From an uncultured Erysipelotrichaceae bacterium (GTDB taxonomy: Bacteria > Bacillota_I > Bacilli_A > RF39 > UBA660): DNA of 38,488 nucleotides. A program made the translations under genes and the position numbers. The stretch is taken from the NCBI GenBank assembly GCA_902786275.1, contig CADACC010000010.1, forward strand, positions 1 to 38,488. The letters are read 5' to 3'. The notes beneath the pieces are model-generated. The model was not told the origin of the DNA, searched no databases, and saw nothing but the letters and a program-made list of their open reading frames with translations. Positions 6,777-14,636 of this stretch are shown here, piece by piece (within the stretch, counting starts at the first letter, position 1; each line of letters starts with the position of its first letter).

Positions 6777-7451
6777 ATGAACGAGATAATATATAATGTG
6801 TTGAATTCGATTGAAAATATGGGTTATAAGTCATATATTGTCGGCGGCTATGTTAGAGATTTTATTTGGAATATTAATTCAAATGATGTTGATATATGCA
6901 CAAATGCTCCATCTTCAGTAATTATAGATTTATTTAGAGAGTATAAACCTAAATTGTTTAAGTATGATTCAGTTAAATTTAATATAAGTACTTTTCATTT
7001 TGATATTTCAAGGATAAGAAGAGAAGTAGTTGTCAATAATAGGACCGTAGTAGAATACACAGATAATTTATTCGATGATTATAGTAGAAGAGATTTTACG
7101 TTTAATGCAATTTATATGAATAAATTAGGCCATATAATAACCTATGATAGTTCATATACCGATTGTGTGAATAAAGAAATAAGATTTATTAATAACTCAT
7201 TTGACAAAATAAATGAGGATCCATCTAGGTTACTAAGATATGTTTATTTTGTAATGAAGTATAATCTTGACTATACAAGTGTTAGTTTTGATGTGCATAG
7301 ATTTAAAAAGTTTATTAAAGAAAAAAGTAATGCTCATATTGTTAACTATTATGTAGGTAAGATTTTAAAGAGTAAACATGGTGATAATCTTTATAAGGTA
7401 TTAAATGACATAGGAATTTATAGGTTTTTGAATACATTTTTGATTGACTGA
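6777..7451 (+). CDS. cca: CCA-adding / poly(A) polymerase family nucleotidyltransferase, short form
   Basis: A 224-residue protein that matches the class II nucleotidyltransferase head and neck: IVGGYVRD (20-28), the metal-binding DVD (37-39), a third acidic residue in FHFDISR (D76), RRDFTFNAI (104-112) and EDPSRLLRYVYF (147-158). Bacterial enzymes of this family are near 400 residues; the body and tail helices that hold the tRNA are missing, and only about 50 bp separate the stop from the next gene, so nothing has been displaced by a frameshift. Every tRNA gene here already encodes CCA, so only repair of ends would be needed. Position upstream of dnaD matches the Bacillus cca neighbourhood. 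The GGTGAT ribosome-binding site places the start at the ATG 6777 rather than an upstream TTG. Confidence 0.75.
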   Translation: MNEIIYNVLNSIENMGYKSYIVGGYVRDFIWNINSNDVDICTNAPSSVIIDLFREYKPKLFKYDSVKFNISTFHFDISRIRREVVVNNRTVVEYTDNLFDDYSRRDFTFNAIYMNKLGHIITYDSSYTDCVNKEIRFINNSFDKINEDPSRLLRYVYFVMKYNLDYTSVSFDVHRFKKFIKEKSNAHIVNYYVGKILKSKHGDNLYKVLNDIGIYRFLNTFLID

Positions 7452-7504
7452 AAAATAATTTATATATAAAATAATTAGTAGACGTAGTAAAGGAATGTAA
7501 GCTT

Positions 7505-8092
7505 ATGAAAACAACAGATTATTTTAAAAGTACAACATTTTTCTATAATAATTTTATTTTAAAAAAAATTCTCGATAATAAGCTTTCACTTGAGGAGTTT
7601 GTTCTGCTTGTTTATTTTACAAATTTACATGTAGATAAACTAGATATTAAAGATGTTCAAAAGAAGACTTTTTTATCTGAAAAACAGATTTATAGTGCAT
7701 ATAATGGATTAATTGAGAAGAAAATTGTGTCACTTGAAGTAGTTGACGATAATGGTAAGATTGATGAAATTATTTCCCTTGATAATTTTATTAATGAAAT
7801 AGACACCGATGCAAAGAAATCAAATAACAATAGTGATTTTGATTTAATAGTGTCTTCTTTTGAAAAATATTCTAAAGTAAAAGTGTCTGATGCGGATAAA
7901 CTAGTTTTTACTACATGGTTAGAAAATGGACACTTAGTTAATGAAATTTTAGATGCATTTGAAAGAGCAAATTATAATGGCATATTTTCATTAAGATATA
8001 TTGATAAATACTTAAATGAGGGTAATAAACATGAATCATCTAATTTAATGATTAATAAAGAATTAGATGAAGAAGACTGGTTAAATGAATAA
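7505..8092 (+). CDS. dnaD: DnaD-like replication initiation / primosome protein
   Basis: A 195-residue protein. Residues 20-85 look like the winged-helix DnaD N-terminal domain (helices around LSLEEFVLLVYFTN, then KKTFLSEKQIYSAYNGLIEKKIV). Residues 115-170 carry the DnaD C-terminal helical domain ending in the family signature FSLRYIDKYLNEG. In Bacillus DnaD helps load the replicative helicase at origins and at PriA-marked restart sites. It is shorter than the roughly 230-residue Bacillus protein. Location between cca and PBP1/recU is the Bacillus order. The acidic tail ending EEDWLNE is typical. Confidence 0.78.
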   Translation: MKTTDYFKSTTFFYNNFILKKILDNKLSLEEFVLLVYFTNLHVDKLDIKDVQKKTFLSEKQIYSAYNGLIEKKIVSLEVVDDNGKIDEIISLDNFINEIDTDAKKSNNNSDFDLIVSSFEKYSKVKVSDADKLVFTTWLENGHLVNEILDAFERANYNGIFSLRYIDKYLNEGNKHESSNLMINKELDEEDWLNE

Positions 8093-8093
8093 C

Positions 8094-8123
8094 AAAAAAA
8101 GATTGGTATAACCAATCTTTTTT
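8094..8123. terminator. bidirectional terminator between dnaD and the PBP gene
   Basis: GATTGGT/ACCAATC stem with an ATA loop, flanked by A7 on the left and T6 on the right, so it can end transcription from both sides. Confidence 0.85.
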
Positions 8124-10692
8124 AATTTCCAGTATTTTCTCCGCTTTGTTGTGTTTCATTAGAATTAGTTTGTGTATTGTCTCCTTGCGGATTTTCAGTT
8201 GGAGTAACTTTAACAGTTACCGATTGTCCGGAACTCATGTTACATTTAAAGATGCTATAAGCACTTTTAACAATAAATGTATAACTTGTTTGTGAACCAC
8301 TTGTTGTGTATGTATAAGAAGTTCCATTTGTAAATCCTAAGTTAGTTTCAGTTCCATCAGCATTTTTTACAGATACTTGATATCCAAGTGAACCAATATT
8401 ACTTGAGTTATATTCTAATCTCTTTTGTAAGTATTGAGCTGCGTGATTATCATAGTACTTATTGAAGTGTTCTTGTAAGTAGTTTTGATCAATAGCTTCA
8501 GGAGTTTTTATTGCATTCCATTTAATAGTAACAACATTTTGATTACTTGTTGCAGTTACTCCAGTTGGATTTGTAAGTTGAGCGAATCTTGAAGAAGTTT
8601 CAGATGGCTCTGTACCTTTTTTAAATAATTCTGTTCCAACTAAATCGCTTGGAGTACAAGCACTTGGAGATTGTGCAGGGAAGGTTTGCATTTCTACTTT
8701 AGCACTAACAACACTTGATGGTTTTTTGAATTTTTCATTTTTAGGATATACCTTCTTAGCAACTGATGCCATAATTGAACGTCTTGCCTTACCACCAGTT
8801 GCACTTACTAAGTATCTTTCCTTAGTTAACTTATCATATCCGTACCAAAGTGCTATAGAGTATGATGGAGAATATGTTATATTCCAGTGGTCCATTGTTA
8901 CGTTATCTGGTAGTCCAATTTCTTTTCTTTGTTTTGCATCAACAGTAGTTGTACCACCTTTGGCAGCAACCTCAGTTCCGCTTATGTTAATATTACCACC
9001 GACATTTTCTTTACCAGCTGTAACTAAAATACTTGTTATCATATAAGCTGTTGAGTCGCTCATTACTTTTTCTTTTGTATATTTATGTTCATATACTTTT
9101 TCAGTTTCAGGATCAATTATTTTTGTGAAAGAATATGGTTCAATATAATAACCGCCACGTCCATATGCAGCGTATGCAGCGGACATTGTTAATGGATTAA
9201 CACCATCGAATGATCCAATTGATGCTGATTCAAATGGTCCTTCAGGTCCGTAGTTAATACCAAGACCATGTACAAAGTTTCTTAAGTCTTCCATGTGATC
9301 TTTACTTACAGCCTGGAAAGCTTTAAGTGCAGGAATATTACGAGATCCAACTAGTGCACGTCTTGCAGTAATTAATCCTTTATATCCTCGGTCAAAGTTA
9401 TTGATCTTTTTACCAGAAGAGTATGTATATGATTCATCTAAGAACATTGAATATGTAGAACCGTTTAAGAATTCAAAATATGGTCCATAGTCAAATAGTA
9501 TCTTGGCAGTTGAACCAGGTTGACGCTTAATATCTGTTGCTCTGTTTAATCCCTTTGCTGTATAGTTTCGACCACCTGATAAAGCTGTTATGGATCCATC
9601 TTTAACGTTTGTTATTGCCATTCCAAATTGAATAGAATCGTTAGGGAAGGTAAATAGTTCACCTTTTTCTAAACTGTTTAGTGTTGATTGAACTGATCTA
9701 TCTAATGTTGTATATACTTGAACCGGTGTTTTATAAATATTTATTCCGGTTTTTTTCTCAACGTCTTTAACAACAAAATCGATAAATGCTTGATATTCAT
9801 TTGTTTTGTTTTCATCACGTTTAACAAGCATTGATGCGACTGATATTTTTTCTGCTTCTTCTTTTTCTTCTTTAGTTATATATCCGTGCTTAACCATTAA
9901 GTTAAGAACTGTGCTACGTCTTTTTTGAGCACGTTCTGGGTTTGCATAAGGATTATAGTATGTTGGATTTTGGAACATACCAGCTATTAATGATGCTTCT
10001 GCTAGGTTAAGATCTGTAACAGATTTTCCGAAGTAATATTGACTAGCTTGTTCAACCCCGAAGATACCAGAGTAGTTTAAGTCACCGTCATAACCAAGCC
10101 ATTGAGAGTTAACATAGAACTCAATAATTTCCTCTTTAGTATATGAGCTTTCAAGTTTAAATACTGCCATATAAATATCAGTAAACTTACGCACTATACC
10201 TTCGATACCAGAGTCTTTCTTATTTGTATAGGTATTTTTTATAACTTGCATGGTTAATGTTGATGCACCACCTGCATTTGAATTACCTAAAACTTGTCCA
10301 AATGATGCTTTTGCAAATCTTGCTGCATCAAAACCATTATGTTGAAAGAATCTTGAATCTTCTGTTGCAATAATTGAATCAATTAATACCTGAGGTAATT
10401 GTTCATATGAAACAAGTACGCGGTTTTCTGAACCAATTCTTGCAAATTCATTTCCATCTTTATCATAAAGCACAGTAGCTTCTTTTTTATAAAGAAGGTT
10501 TTTATCAAAGTTTGGCGATGAAATTATAATATATAATCCAAAGGCAAGAACCATTGTTAAAAACAAGATACCTAAGATTGCAATGATTGTTAATATCCAT
10601 GTTTTTTTATGTTTCTTTTTGGGTTTATCTTTTTTATCTTTCTTTTTGAATTTAGCTTTAATTCCATTTTTAATATCTTTTAGTTTTTTCAT
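8122..10692 (-). CDS. ponA: class A penicillin-binding protein (PBP1A-type glycosyltransferase/transpeptidase)
   Basis: An 856-residue bifunctional wall synthase. Order: Lys-rich cytoplasmic tail (1-30), membrane anchor (about 31-57), GT51 glycosyltransferase (ATEDSRFF with catalytic E111, GGASTLTMQ, YTKEEIIEFYVN), transpeptidase, a fibronectin-III-like segment (about 695-830) and a Thr/Asn/Gln-rich tail. Transpeptidase motifs: S394-T-A-K397, S450-R-N452 and K578-G-G580. The last is normally KTG or KSG, so KGG is unusual; the surrounding AAKGGTTT fits the motif position. The gene overlaps the upstream recU by ATGA, as in the Bacillus recU-ponA operon, with GGAGGT 6 bp before the ATG. The product acts at the outer membrane face building septal and side-wall peptidoglycan. 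Confidence 0.93.
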   Translation of the reverse strand: MKKLKDIKNGIKAKFKKKDKKDKPKKKHKKTWILTIIAILGILFLTMVLAFGLYIIISSPNFDKNLLYKKEATVLYDKDGNEFARIGSENRVLVSYEQLPQVLIDSIIATEDSRFFQHNGFDAARFAKASFGQVLGNSNAGGASTLTMQVIKNTYTNKKDSGIEGIVRKFTDIYMAVFKLESSYTKEEIIEFYVNSQWLGYDGDLNYSGIFGVEQASQYYFGKSVTDLNLAEASLIAGMFQNPTYYNPYANPERAQKRRSTVLNLMVKHGYITKEEKEEAEKISVASMLVKRDENKTNEYQAFIDFVVKDVEKKTGINIYKTPVQVYTTLDRSVQSTLNSLEKGELFTFPNDSIQFGMAITNVKDGSITALSGGRNYTAKGLNRATDIKRQPGSTAKILFDYGPYFEFLNGSTYSMFLDESYTYSSGKKINNFDRGYKGLITARRALVGSRNIPALKAFQAVSKDHMEDLRNFVHGLGINYGPEGPFESASIGSFDGVNPLTMSAAYAAYGRGGYYIEPYSFTKIIDPETEKVYEHKYTKEKVMSDSTAYMITSILVTAGKENVGGNINISGTEVAAKGGTTTVDAKQRKEIGLPDNVTMDHWNITYSPSYSIALWYGYDKLTKERYLVSATGGKARRSIMASVAKKVYPKNEKFKKPSSVVSAKVEMQTFPAQSPSACTPSDLVGTELFKKGTEPSETSSRFAQLTNPTGVTATSNQNVVTIKWNAIKTPEAIDQNYLQEHFNKYYDNHAAQYLQKRLEYNSSNIGSLGYQVSVKNADGTETNLGFTNGTSYTYTTSGSQTSYTFIVKSAYSIFKCNMSSGQSVTVKVTPTENPQGDNTQTNSNETQQSGENTGN

Positions 10693-11231
10693 TTTTTACC
10701 TCCAATAATTACATCTAGAACTTTTATATAATCAAGAATTATATTAAAGTTTATTTTATAACCGCTTTTTGCTATTTCCTCATATGGAATGCTTTTTCTT
10801 TTTTTGCTATTAATAAAATTAATTAGATCATCACCCTTATATAAATAGTATTCGCTTTTTATGTTTATAATTAAAAAACAAATTCCTTGGTGATTAATAA
10901 CCTTATTAATATGTTTAATTTGATTATTTGTTAGGTTAGATAAAGGAAAGGATGTTTTATTTAGAGTTTGTTTTGCATCAAACTCAACATAAAACCCTTT
11001 ATATATACCTTGGTAATCAAGTGTTGATGGCTCTTTAAAGTATGCTTTAGTAATGCTTTTATTATTATCAACACTTACTATTCCAATAGGAGTAGGCTTT
11101 TTATATATAATAGCAATATCATTATCCAAATAGTACTTGTTTGCATCGTTTATTAACGTTTCTAGGTTCATACCTCTATTGGCATGTGAAACTTTCTTTT
11201 TGTAGGCACTCTTGCTGTTTGGATATATCAC
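10689..11231 (-). CDS. recU: Holliday junction resolvase RecU
   Basis: A 180-residue protein matching Bacillus RecU along its length: YPNSK at the start, HANRGMNLE, IYKKPTPI, STLDYQGIYKGFYVEFDAKQT (the PD-(D/E)XK core with D, E and K ligands), KTSFPLSNLTNNQI, GICFLI and RKSIPYEEI. It resolves four-way junctions and works with RecA (13533). A GTG at 11240 could be read as the start, but it lies inside the AAAGGTG Shine-Dalgarno; the GTG at 11231, 6 bp downstream of it, gives the expected IYPN N-terminus. It overlaps the PBP gene by 4 bp, as in Bacillus. Confidence 0.93.
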   Translation of the reverse strand: MIYPNSKSAYKKKVSHANRGMNLETLINDANKYYLDNDIAIIYKKPTPIGIVSVDNNKSITKAYFKEPSTLDYQGIYKGFYVEFDAKQTLNKTSFPLSNLTNNQIKHINKVINHQGICFLIINIKSEYYLYKGDDLINFINSKKRKSIPYEEIAKSGYKINFNIILDYIKVLDVIIGGKK

Positions 11232-11397
11232 TATGATCACCTTTATACATTATAACAAATATACTTTTAAAATACTAGTTTTGAGAATTATGTTTTGTAA
11301 AGAAAAAAACTTATTTTGTCAGATATATATAAGTTTTGTCGAATCACTTTAATTTTCTATATATTTGTTGTATTAATTATACCTGAAAGGACATGTT

Positions 11398-11493
11398 ATG
11401 AAAATAGAATATTTAATTGGCAAAATTATTAGGGATTTGACGATAGCATCTATAGATTTTAATTCATACGTTGTTAAAAAGAAAAGAAGATAA
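11398..11493 (+). CDS. possible 31-residue basic small protein
   Basis: An ATG with GAAAGG 7 bp upstream opens a 31-codon frame with alternating hydrophobic residues (IEYLIGKIIRDLTIASIDF) and a basic end (VVKKKRR), followed by TAA. A terminator overlaps its last codons. The 340-bp stretch between recU and gpsB contains nothing else apart from the gpsB promoter, so this looks like an independent short transcription unit. I do not recognise the peptide. It could be a small membrane-associated protein or a transcribed RNA with a chance frame. Confidence 0.4.
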   Translation: MKIEYLIGKIIRDLTIASIDFNSYVVKKKRR

Positions 11494-11508
11494 ACCTTTT
11501 CTTTTTTT
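11476..11508 (+). terminator. terminator after the 31-codon frame
   Basis: AAAAAGAAAAG/CTTTTCTTTTT stem, nine-base loop, then T-run. The 5' arm is formed by the C-terminal Lys/Arg codons of the small frame. Confidence 0.65.
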
Positions 11509-11530
11509 ATTTAAAAAATATGGGGAAATA

Positions 11531-11559
11531 TTGACATTAAACGACAAAAAAAGTATAAT
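11531..11559 (+). promoter_or_regulatory. promoter of gpsB (and probably rnpB)
   Basis: Perfect TTGACA (11531-11536) and perfect TATAAT (11554-11559) with 17-bp spacing. RNase P RNA is directly downstream of gpsB with no terminator between them, so this strong promoter may serve both. Confidence 0.88.
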
Positions 11560-11591
11560 TTTCTATGTCAGTATAGTTAGAGGTGAAAATG

Positions 11592-11930
11592 ATGTATAAC
11601 GAAAAAATATTTTTAACTCCAAAGGAAATACTAGATAAGGAATTTAAAATTGATGCAAGAGGATATCGTCCTCAAGAAGTTGATAAATTTTTAGATATGG
11701 TAATTCGTGACTATTCTGAATTTTTAAATACAATTAAACGACAAGAAAAAGAAATTAGAGATTTAAATGATGATAATTTAAAATTAAAACAAGAAATTCG
11801 TCGTTTAAAGATGACTATTGAAGCTGCTGAAGCTGATGGTGAAGGAAGTCAAAGAAGTATAAGTAATGTTGATATGCTTCGCCGTATTAGTCAACTTGAA
11901 AAAATTGTTTTTGGAAAAGACGAACAATAA
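11592..11930 (+). CDS. gpsB: cell division protein GpsB (DivIVA family)
   Basis: A 112-residue DivIVA-domain protein. The N-terminal domain (LTPKEILDKEFKIDARGYRPQEVDKFLDMVI) is followed by a coiled coil (about 45-75) and the GpsB-specific C-terminal helix NVDMLRRISQLEKIVFG. In Bacilli GpsB shuttles PBP1 between side wall and septum, and the PBP gene is its neighbour. The ATG at 11592 aligns with the Bacillus start and has AGAGGTG 6 bp upstream; GTG 11583 and ATG 11589 are less likely. The stop codon lies inside the 5' strand of RNase P RNA helix P1. Confidence 0.9.
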   Translation: MYNEKIFLTPKEILDKEFKIDARGYRPQEVDKFLDMVIRDYSEFLNTIKRQEKEIRDLNDDNLKLKQEIRRLKMTIEAAEADGEGSQRSISNVDMLRRISQLEKIVFGKDEQ

Positions 11931-12288
11931 TATTAGTGACAAATGCTGCATATTTTGTTATGTAGAGGAAAGTCCATGCTCGCACAGTCCTGTGATGGCT
12001 GTAGTGTTCGTGCCTAGGGAATAAATAACCTAGGGTAGTTTATAACTAACGGCTCTAAAATAACCTTAACTGGTTAAAGTAAGTATAAAAGTGCCATAGA
12101 GACGATGCTTTTTGGAAACGAAAAGAGTGGAACGAGGTAAACCCCACGAGCGAGAAACCCAAATTTTGGTAGGGGAGTTTTTATTAGGGAAATCTAGAAC
12201 CTTTTTAAAAGACTGTATAACGGTAGATAAATATTTGTCGCTTTTCATTTTGAAAAGAACAGAACATGGCTTATTAAATATTATTTTT
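11926..12288 (+). ncRNA. rnpB: RNase P RNA, Bacillus (B) type
   Basis: Landmarks of B-type RNase P RNA occur in order: TGTAGAGGAAAGTCCATGCT, GTAGTGTTCGTGCCTAG, GAGTGGAACGAGGTAAACCCC, CGAGCGAGAAACCC, and near the 3' end AGAACATGGCTTA. The ends pair as helix P1: 11926-11934 (AATAATATT) with 12277-12285. The 5' end overlaps the last codon and stop of gpsB. The RNA is the catalytic part of RNase P, which trims the 5' ends of the 14 tRNAs in this window. The gpsB-rnpB order is that of Bacillus. Exact ends are inferred from P1. Confidence 0.95.
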
Positions 12289-12316
12289 GTTTTAAATTTA
12301 AAAGGAGTGAATAATC

Positions 12317-12790
12317 TTGAATGAGATAGGTAACATGCTTCGTGTTACAAGAGAATCATCTGGGGTTAGCATTGAAGAGGCGAGTCGAGACCTTAATATT
12401 AAAGAAGTAATACTTGAAAATATTGAGGATGGTAAAATCGGATCATTTAAAGATGTTTTTTTACTTAAAACATATATATATGATTATGCCAAATATTTAG
12501 GGCTTGATGGTGACAAATTAATTGATTCATTTAATGAATATTTATTTGAATATACATCGAAGATTCCAATTAAAGAAATTAAACAAGCTACGGAAGAAAA
12601 AACTAAAGAAGAAGAAAAAGAAGATGTAATATCTAGTCCATATACAATGGTTCCAAAGAAACATTCTAAAAGATTTTATACTATAGTTTATATATCTTTG
12701 GTTATCCTTGCAGTTTTGATACTTGCGTGGTCACTTAAACAAATTACAATTAATAAAAGAATAACTGATGAAATCAGTTATTTAGATTAG
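12317..12790 (+). CDS. rodZ: RodZ-like membrane HTH protein, minimal form
   Basis: A 157-residue protein: an N-terminal helix-turn-helix of the RodZ type (GNMLRVTRESSGVSIEEASRDLNIKEVILENIEDG), a charged linker rich in Glu/Lys (about 85-103), and one membrane segment (about 120-140) with a 17-residue exterior tail. RodZ links MreB filaments to the elongation machinery. The usual external beta domain is absent, so this is a shortened version. The position before pgsA and recA matches Bacillus ymfM. It starts at TTG 12317: AAAGGAGTG is 7 bp upstream and the nearby ATG at 12321 is out of frame. Confidence 0.78.
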   Translation: MNEIGNMLRVTRESSGVSIEEASRDLNIKEVILENIEDGKIGSFKDVFLLKTYIYDYAKYLGLDGDKLIDSFNEYLFEYTSKIPIKEIKQATEEKTKEEEKEDVISSPYTMVPKKHSKRFYTIVYISLVILAVLILAWSLKQITINKRITDEISYLD

Positions 12791-12800
12791 GAGAGTTTTT

Positions 12801-13397
12801 ATGAATTTACCAAATAAGATTACTGTTGCAAGAATTTTTGTTTCTGTTTTTGTTTTAGTTATGCTACTTATTCCATGGGAACAATTAGGAATTATGTTTC
12901 CAGTTTATACAATTGATGGAAACATAATTGTTGATTTAAAAATACTTATAGCTGGTGGGTTATTTGTGTTAGGTTCTTTTACAGATTTTTTAGATGGACA
13001 CATCGCAAGAAGTAGAAATATCGTTACAGATTTTGGAAAAGTTATGGATTCTATTGCTGATAAAATACTAGTTAATGGTGTTTTAATTATTCTTGCTAAA
13101 GAAGGAATGATTCCACTTGTAGTTCCTGTTGTTATCATAACTAGAGATATCGTTGTTGATTCATGTAAGATGATAAGTGGTAATAAAGGAAAAGTTGTAG
13201 CTGCGAGCATTTTAGGTAAGCTTAAAACAATTTTTATGATGGTAGGTTTAAGTTTAACAATGTTCTATAATTTACCATTTGAAATGATTGGTATTCCAGT
13301 TGCTAAAGTTTTAGTAATAGCTGCAACTATTTTATCTGTTGTATCTGGTGTACAATATTTTAATAATAGCAAAGAATTATTTATTAACGATAGATAA
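12801..13397 (+). CDS. pgsA: CDP-diacylglycerol--glycerol-3-phosphate 3-phosphatidyltransferase
   Basis: A 198-residue integral membrane enzyme of the CDP-alcohol phosphatidyltransferase family. The catalytic motif is complete: DFLDGHIARSRN followed by GKVMDSIADK, that is D-x2-DG-x2-AR-x8-G-x3-D-x3-D. Further membrane helices follow. It makes phosphatidylglycerol phosphate, the first committed step of phosphatidylglycerol synthesis. It starts 10 bp after rodZ with TAGGAGAG upstream, so the pair form an operon. NLPNKITVARI at the start is typical of PgsA. Confidence 0.93.
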   Translation: MNLPNKITVARIFVSVFVLVMLLIPWEQLGIMFPVYTIDGNIIVDLKILIAGGLFVLGSFTDFLDGHIARSRNIVTDFGKVMDSIADKILVNGVLIILAKEGMIPLVVPVVIITRDIVVDSCKMISGNKGKVVAASILGKLKTIFMMVGLSLTMFYNLPFEMIGIPVAKVLVIAATILSVVSGVQYFNNSKELFINDR

Positions 13398-13405
13398 CAA
13401 AATAG

Positions 13406-13436
13406 AACCTTTTTTAATACAAAAAAAGGTTTTTTT
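13406..13436 (+). terminator. terminator of rodZ-pgsA
   Basis: AACCTTTTTT pairs with AAAAAAAGGTT across a five-base loop, followed by T-run. Confidence 0.8.
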
Positions 13437-13471
13437 ATGTCATAATATATATATAAATCATTTATTGTTAT

Positions 13472-13500
13472 TTGCATTAAAAATCTTAATTTATTAATAT
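13472..13500 (+). promoter_or_regulatory. candidate recA promoter
   Basis: TTGCAT (13472-13477) and TAATAT (13495-13500) with 17-bp spacing. No GAAC-N4-GTTC LexA box of the Bacillus type is visible between pgsA and recA. Confidence 0.45.
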
Positions 13501-13532
13501 AGATTTGTCGGATTAACATTAGGAGAATAAAT

Positions 13533-14543
13533 ATGAAAGAGAAAAATAATTCTAAAGATAAAATCTTAGAACAAGTTATGAAAGATATAGAAAAACAATT
13601 TGGTGTTGGTTCTATTATGAAGCTTGGTGAAGAAGAACATAAAAATGTTGATGTAGAACCTAGTGGGTCTTTATCTCTTGATATAGCAATTGGTGTTGGT
13701 GGTCTTCCAAAAGGAAGAATAATAGAAATATTTGGCCCAGAATCTTCTGGTAAGACAACTTTGGCCTTACATGCAATTGCTGAAGTTCAAAAACATGGCG
13801 GAACAGCCGCATTTATTGATGCGGAGCATGCACTTGATCCTGTTTATGCAAAAAAACTAGGTGTTAATATTAATGATTTGTTACTATCTCAACCAGATAC
13901 AGGAGAGCAAGCACTTGATATTTGCAAAGCTTTAGTTCAAAGTGAAGCCGTTAATATAATTGTTATCGATTCTGTTGCGGCGTTAGTTCCACAAGCGGAA
14001 CTTGAGGGAGATATTGGAGATTCTCATGTTGGACTTCAGGCAAGAATGATGTCTCAAGCTTTAAGAAGTTTATCTGGAGCTATTAGTAAGACAAATACTA
14101 TTGCTATTTTTATAAATCAATTAAGAGAAAAAGTAGGGGTTTTGTTTGGAAATCCTGAAACTACACCAGGGGGACGAGCACTTAAATTCTATTCAAGTGT
14201 AAGACTTGATATTAGACGTGCTGAAACTATAAAAAATGGTGATAAGATTATTGGAAATAAAGTTAATATTAAAGTTGTAAAAAATAAAGTTGCTCCTCCA
14301 TTCAAAGTAGCTTCTCTTGACATTATGTATGGAGAAGGAATATCAAAAGAGGGGGAAATTATTGATATTGGAACAGAAATTGGGATACTTGATCGAAGCG
14401 GGGCTTGGTATTCATATGATGGTGACAAGATTGGCCAGGGTAAAGAAAGTACAAAACTTTATTTAAAAAATAATCCAGAGTTATGCGATAAACTTGAGAA
14501 TTTAATTAGAGAACATTACGGATTTGTTAAAAAGGAAAAGTAA
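13533..14543 (+). CDS. recA: recombinase RecA
   Basis: A 336-residue RecA, slightly shorter than usual because the acidic C-terminal tail is missing (it ends in GFVKKEK). Walker A is GPESSGKT (68-75) and [15 protein letters not shown] holds Walker B. The L1 region [12 protein letters not shown] and L2 region [22 protein letters not shown] are intact. It forms filaments on single-stranded DNA for homologous recombination and would trigger LexA cleavage if the cell has LexA. Start chosen at ATG after TTAGGAG. It follows pgsA, as in Bacillus but without cinA between. Confidence 0.97.
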   Translation: MKEKNNSKDKILEQVMKDIEKQFGVGSIMKLGEEEHKNVDVEPSGSLSLDIAIGVGGLPKGRIIEIFGPESSGKTTLALHAIAEVQKHGGTAAFIDAEHALDPVYAKKLGVNINDLLLSQPDTGEQALDICKALVQSEAVNIIVIDSVAALVPQAELEGDIGDSHVGLQARMMSQALRSLSGAISKTNTIAIFINQLREKVGVLFGNPETTPGGRALKFYSSVRLDIRRAETIKNGDKIIGNKVNIKVVKNKVAPPFKVASLDIMYGEGISKEGEIIDIGTEIGILDRSGAWYSYDGDKIGQGKESTKLYLKNNPELCDKLENLIREHYGFVKKEK

Positions 14544-14560
14544 ATTACTTTTTCTTTTTT
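14533..14560 (+). terminator. terminator of recA
   Basis: GAAAAGTAA/TTACTTTTTC stem (one bulged T) then T-run. The stop codon is inside the stem. Confidence 0.7.
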
Positions 14561-14561
14561 C

Positions 14562-14590
14562 TTGCGCTTAATAAGAAATGATTTTATAAT
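14562..14590 (+). promoter_or_regulatory. promoter of rny
   Basis: TTGCGC (14562-14567) and TATAAT (14585-14590) with 17-bp spacing, starting directly after the recA terminator. Confidence 0.7.
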
Positions 14591-14636
14591 TAATTTATAG
14601 GTGGGTTATACCTATTAGATTATTGGAGGAGAAAAA

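Noticed and set aside
7452-7504. Frameshift that would restore the missing C-terminus of the CCA-transferase
   Set aside because: Only about 50 bp lie between its stop and dnaD, and the next frame is a clear dnaD gene; no cca-like C-terminal sequence is seen.
8726-9046. Plus-strand open frame inside the PBP gene
   Set aside because: It is opposite the transpeptidase domain, has no ribosome-binding site and no separate coding signal.
11320-11345. TTTGTC-type short repeats upstream of the small ORF, also near recA and the RNase J gene
   Set aside because: Too short and too common in this AT-rich sequence to call an operator.
12112-12324. Open frames on both strands within 12066-12324
   Set aside because: They lie in RNase P RNA, whose conserved core is clear; coding is not supported.
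13398-13532. LexA (SOS) box upstream of recA
   Set aside because: No GAAC-N4-GTTC pattern occurs; the only GAAC is in the pgsA terminator.
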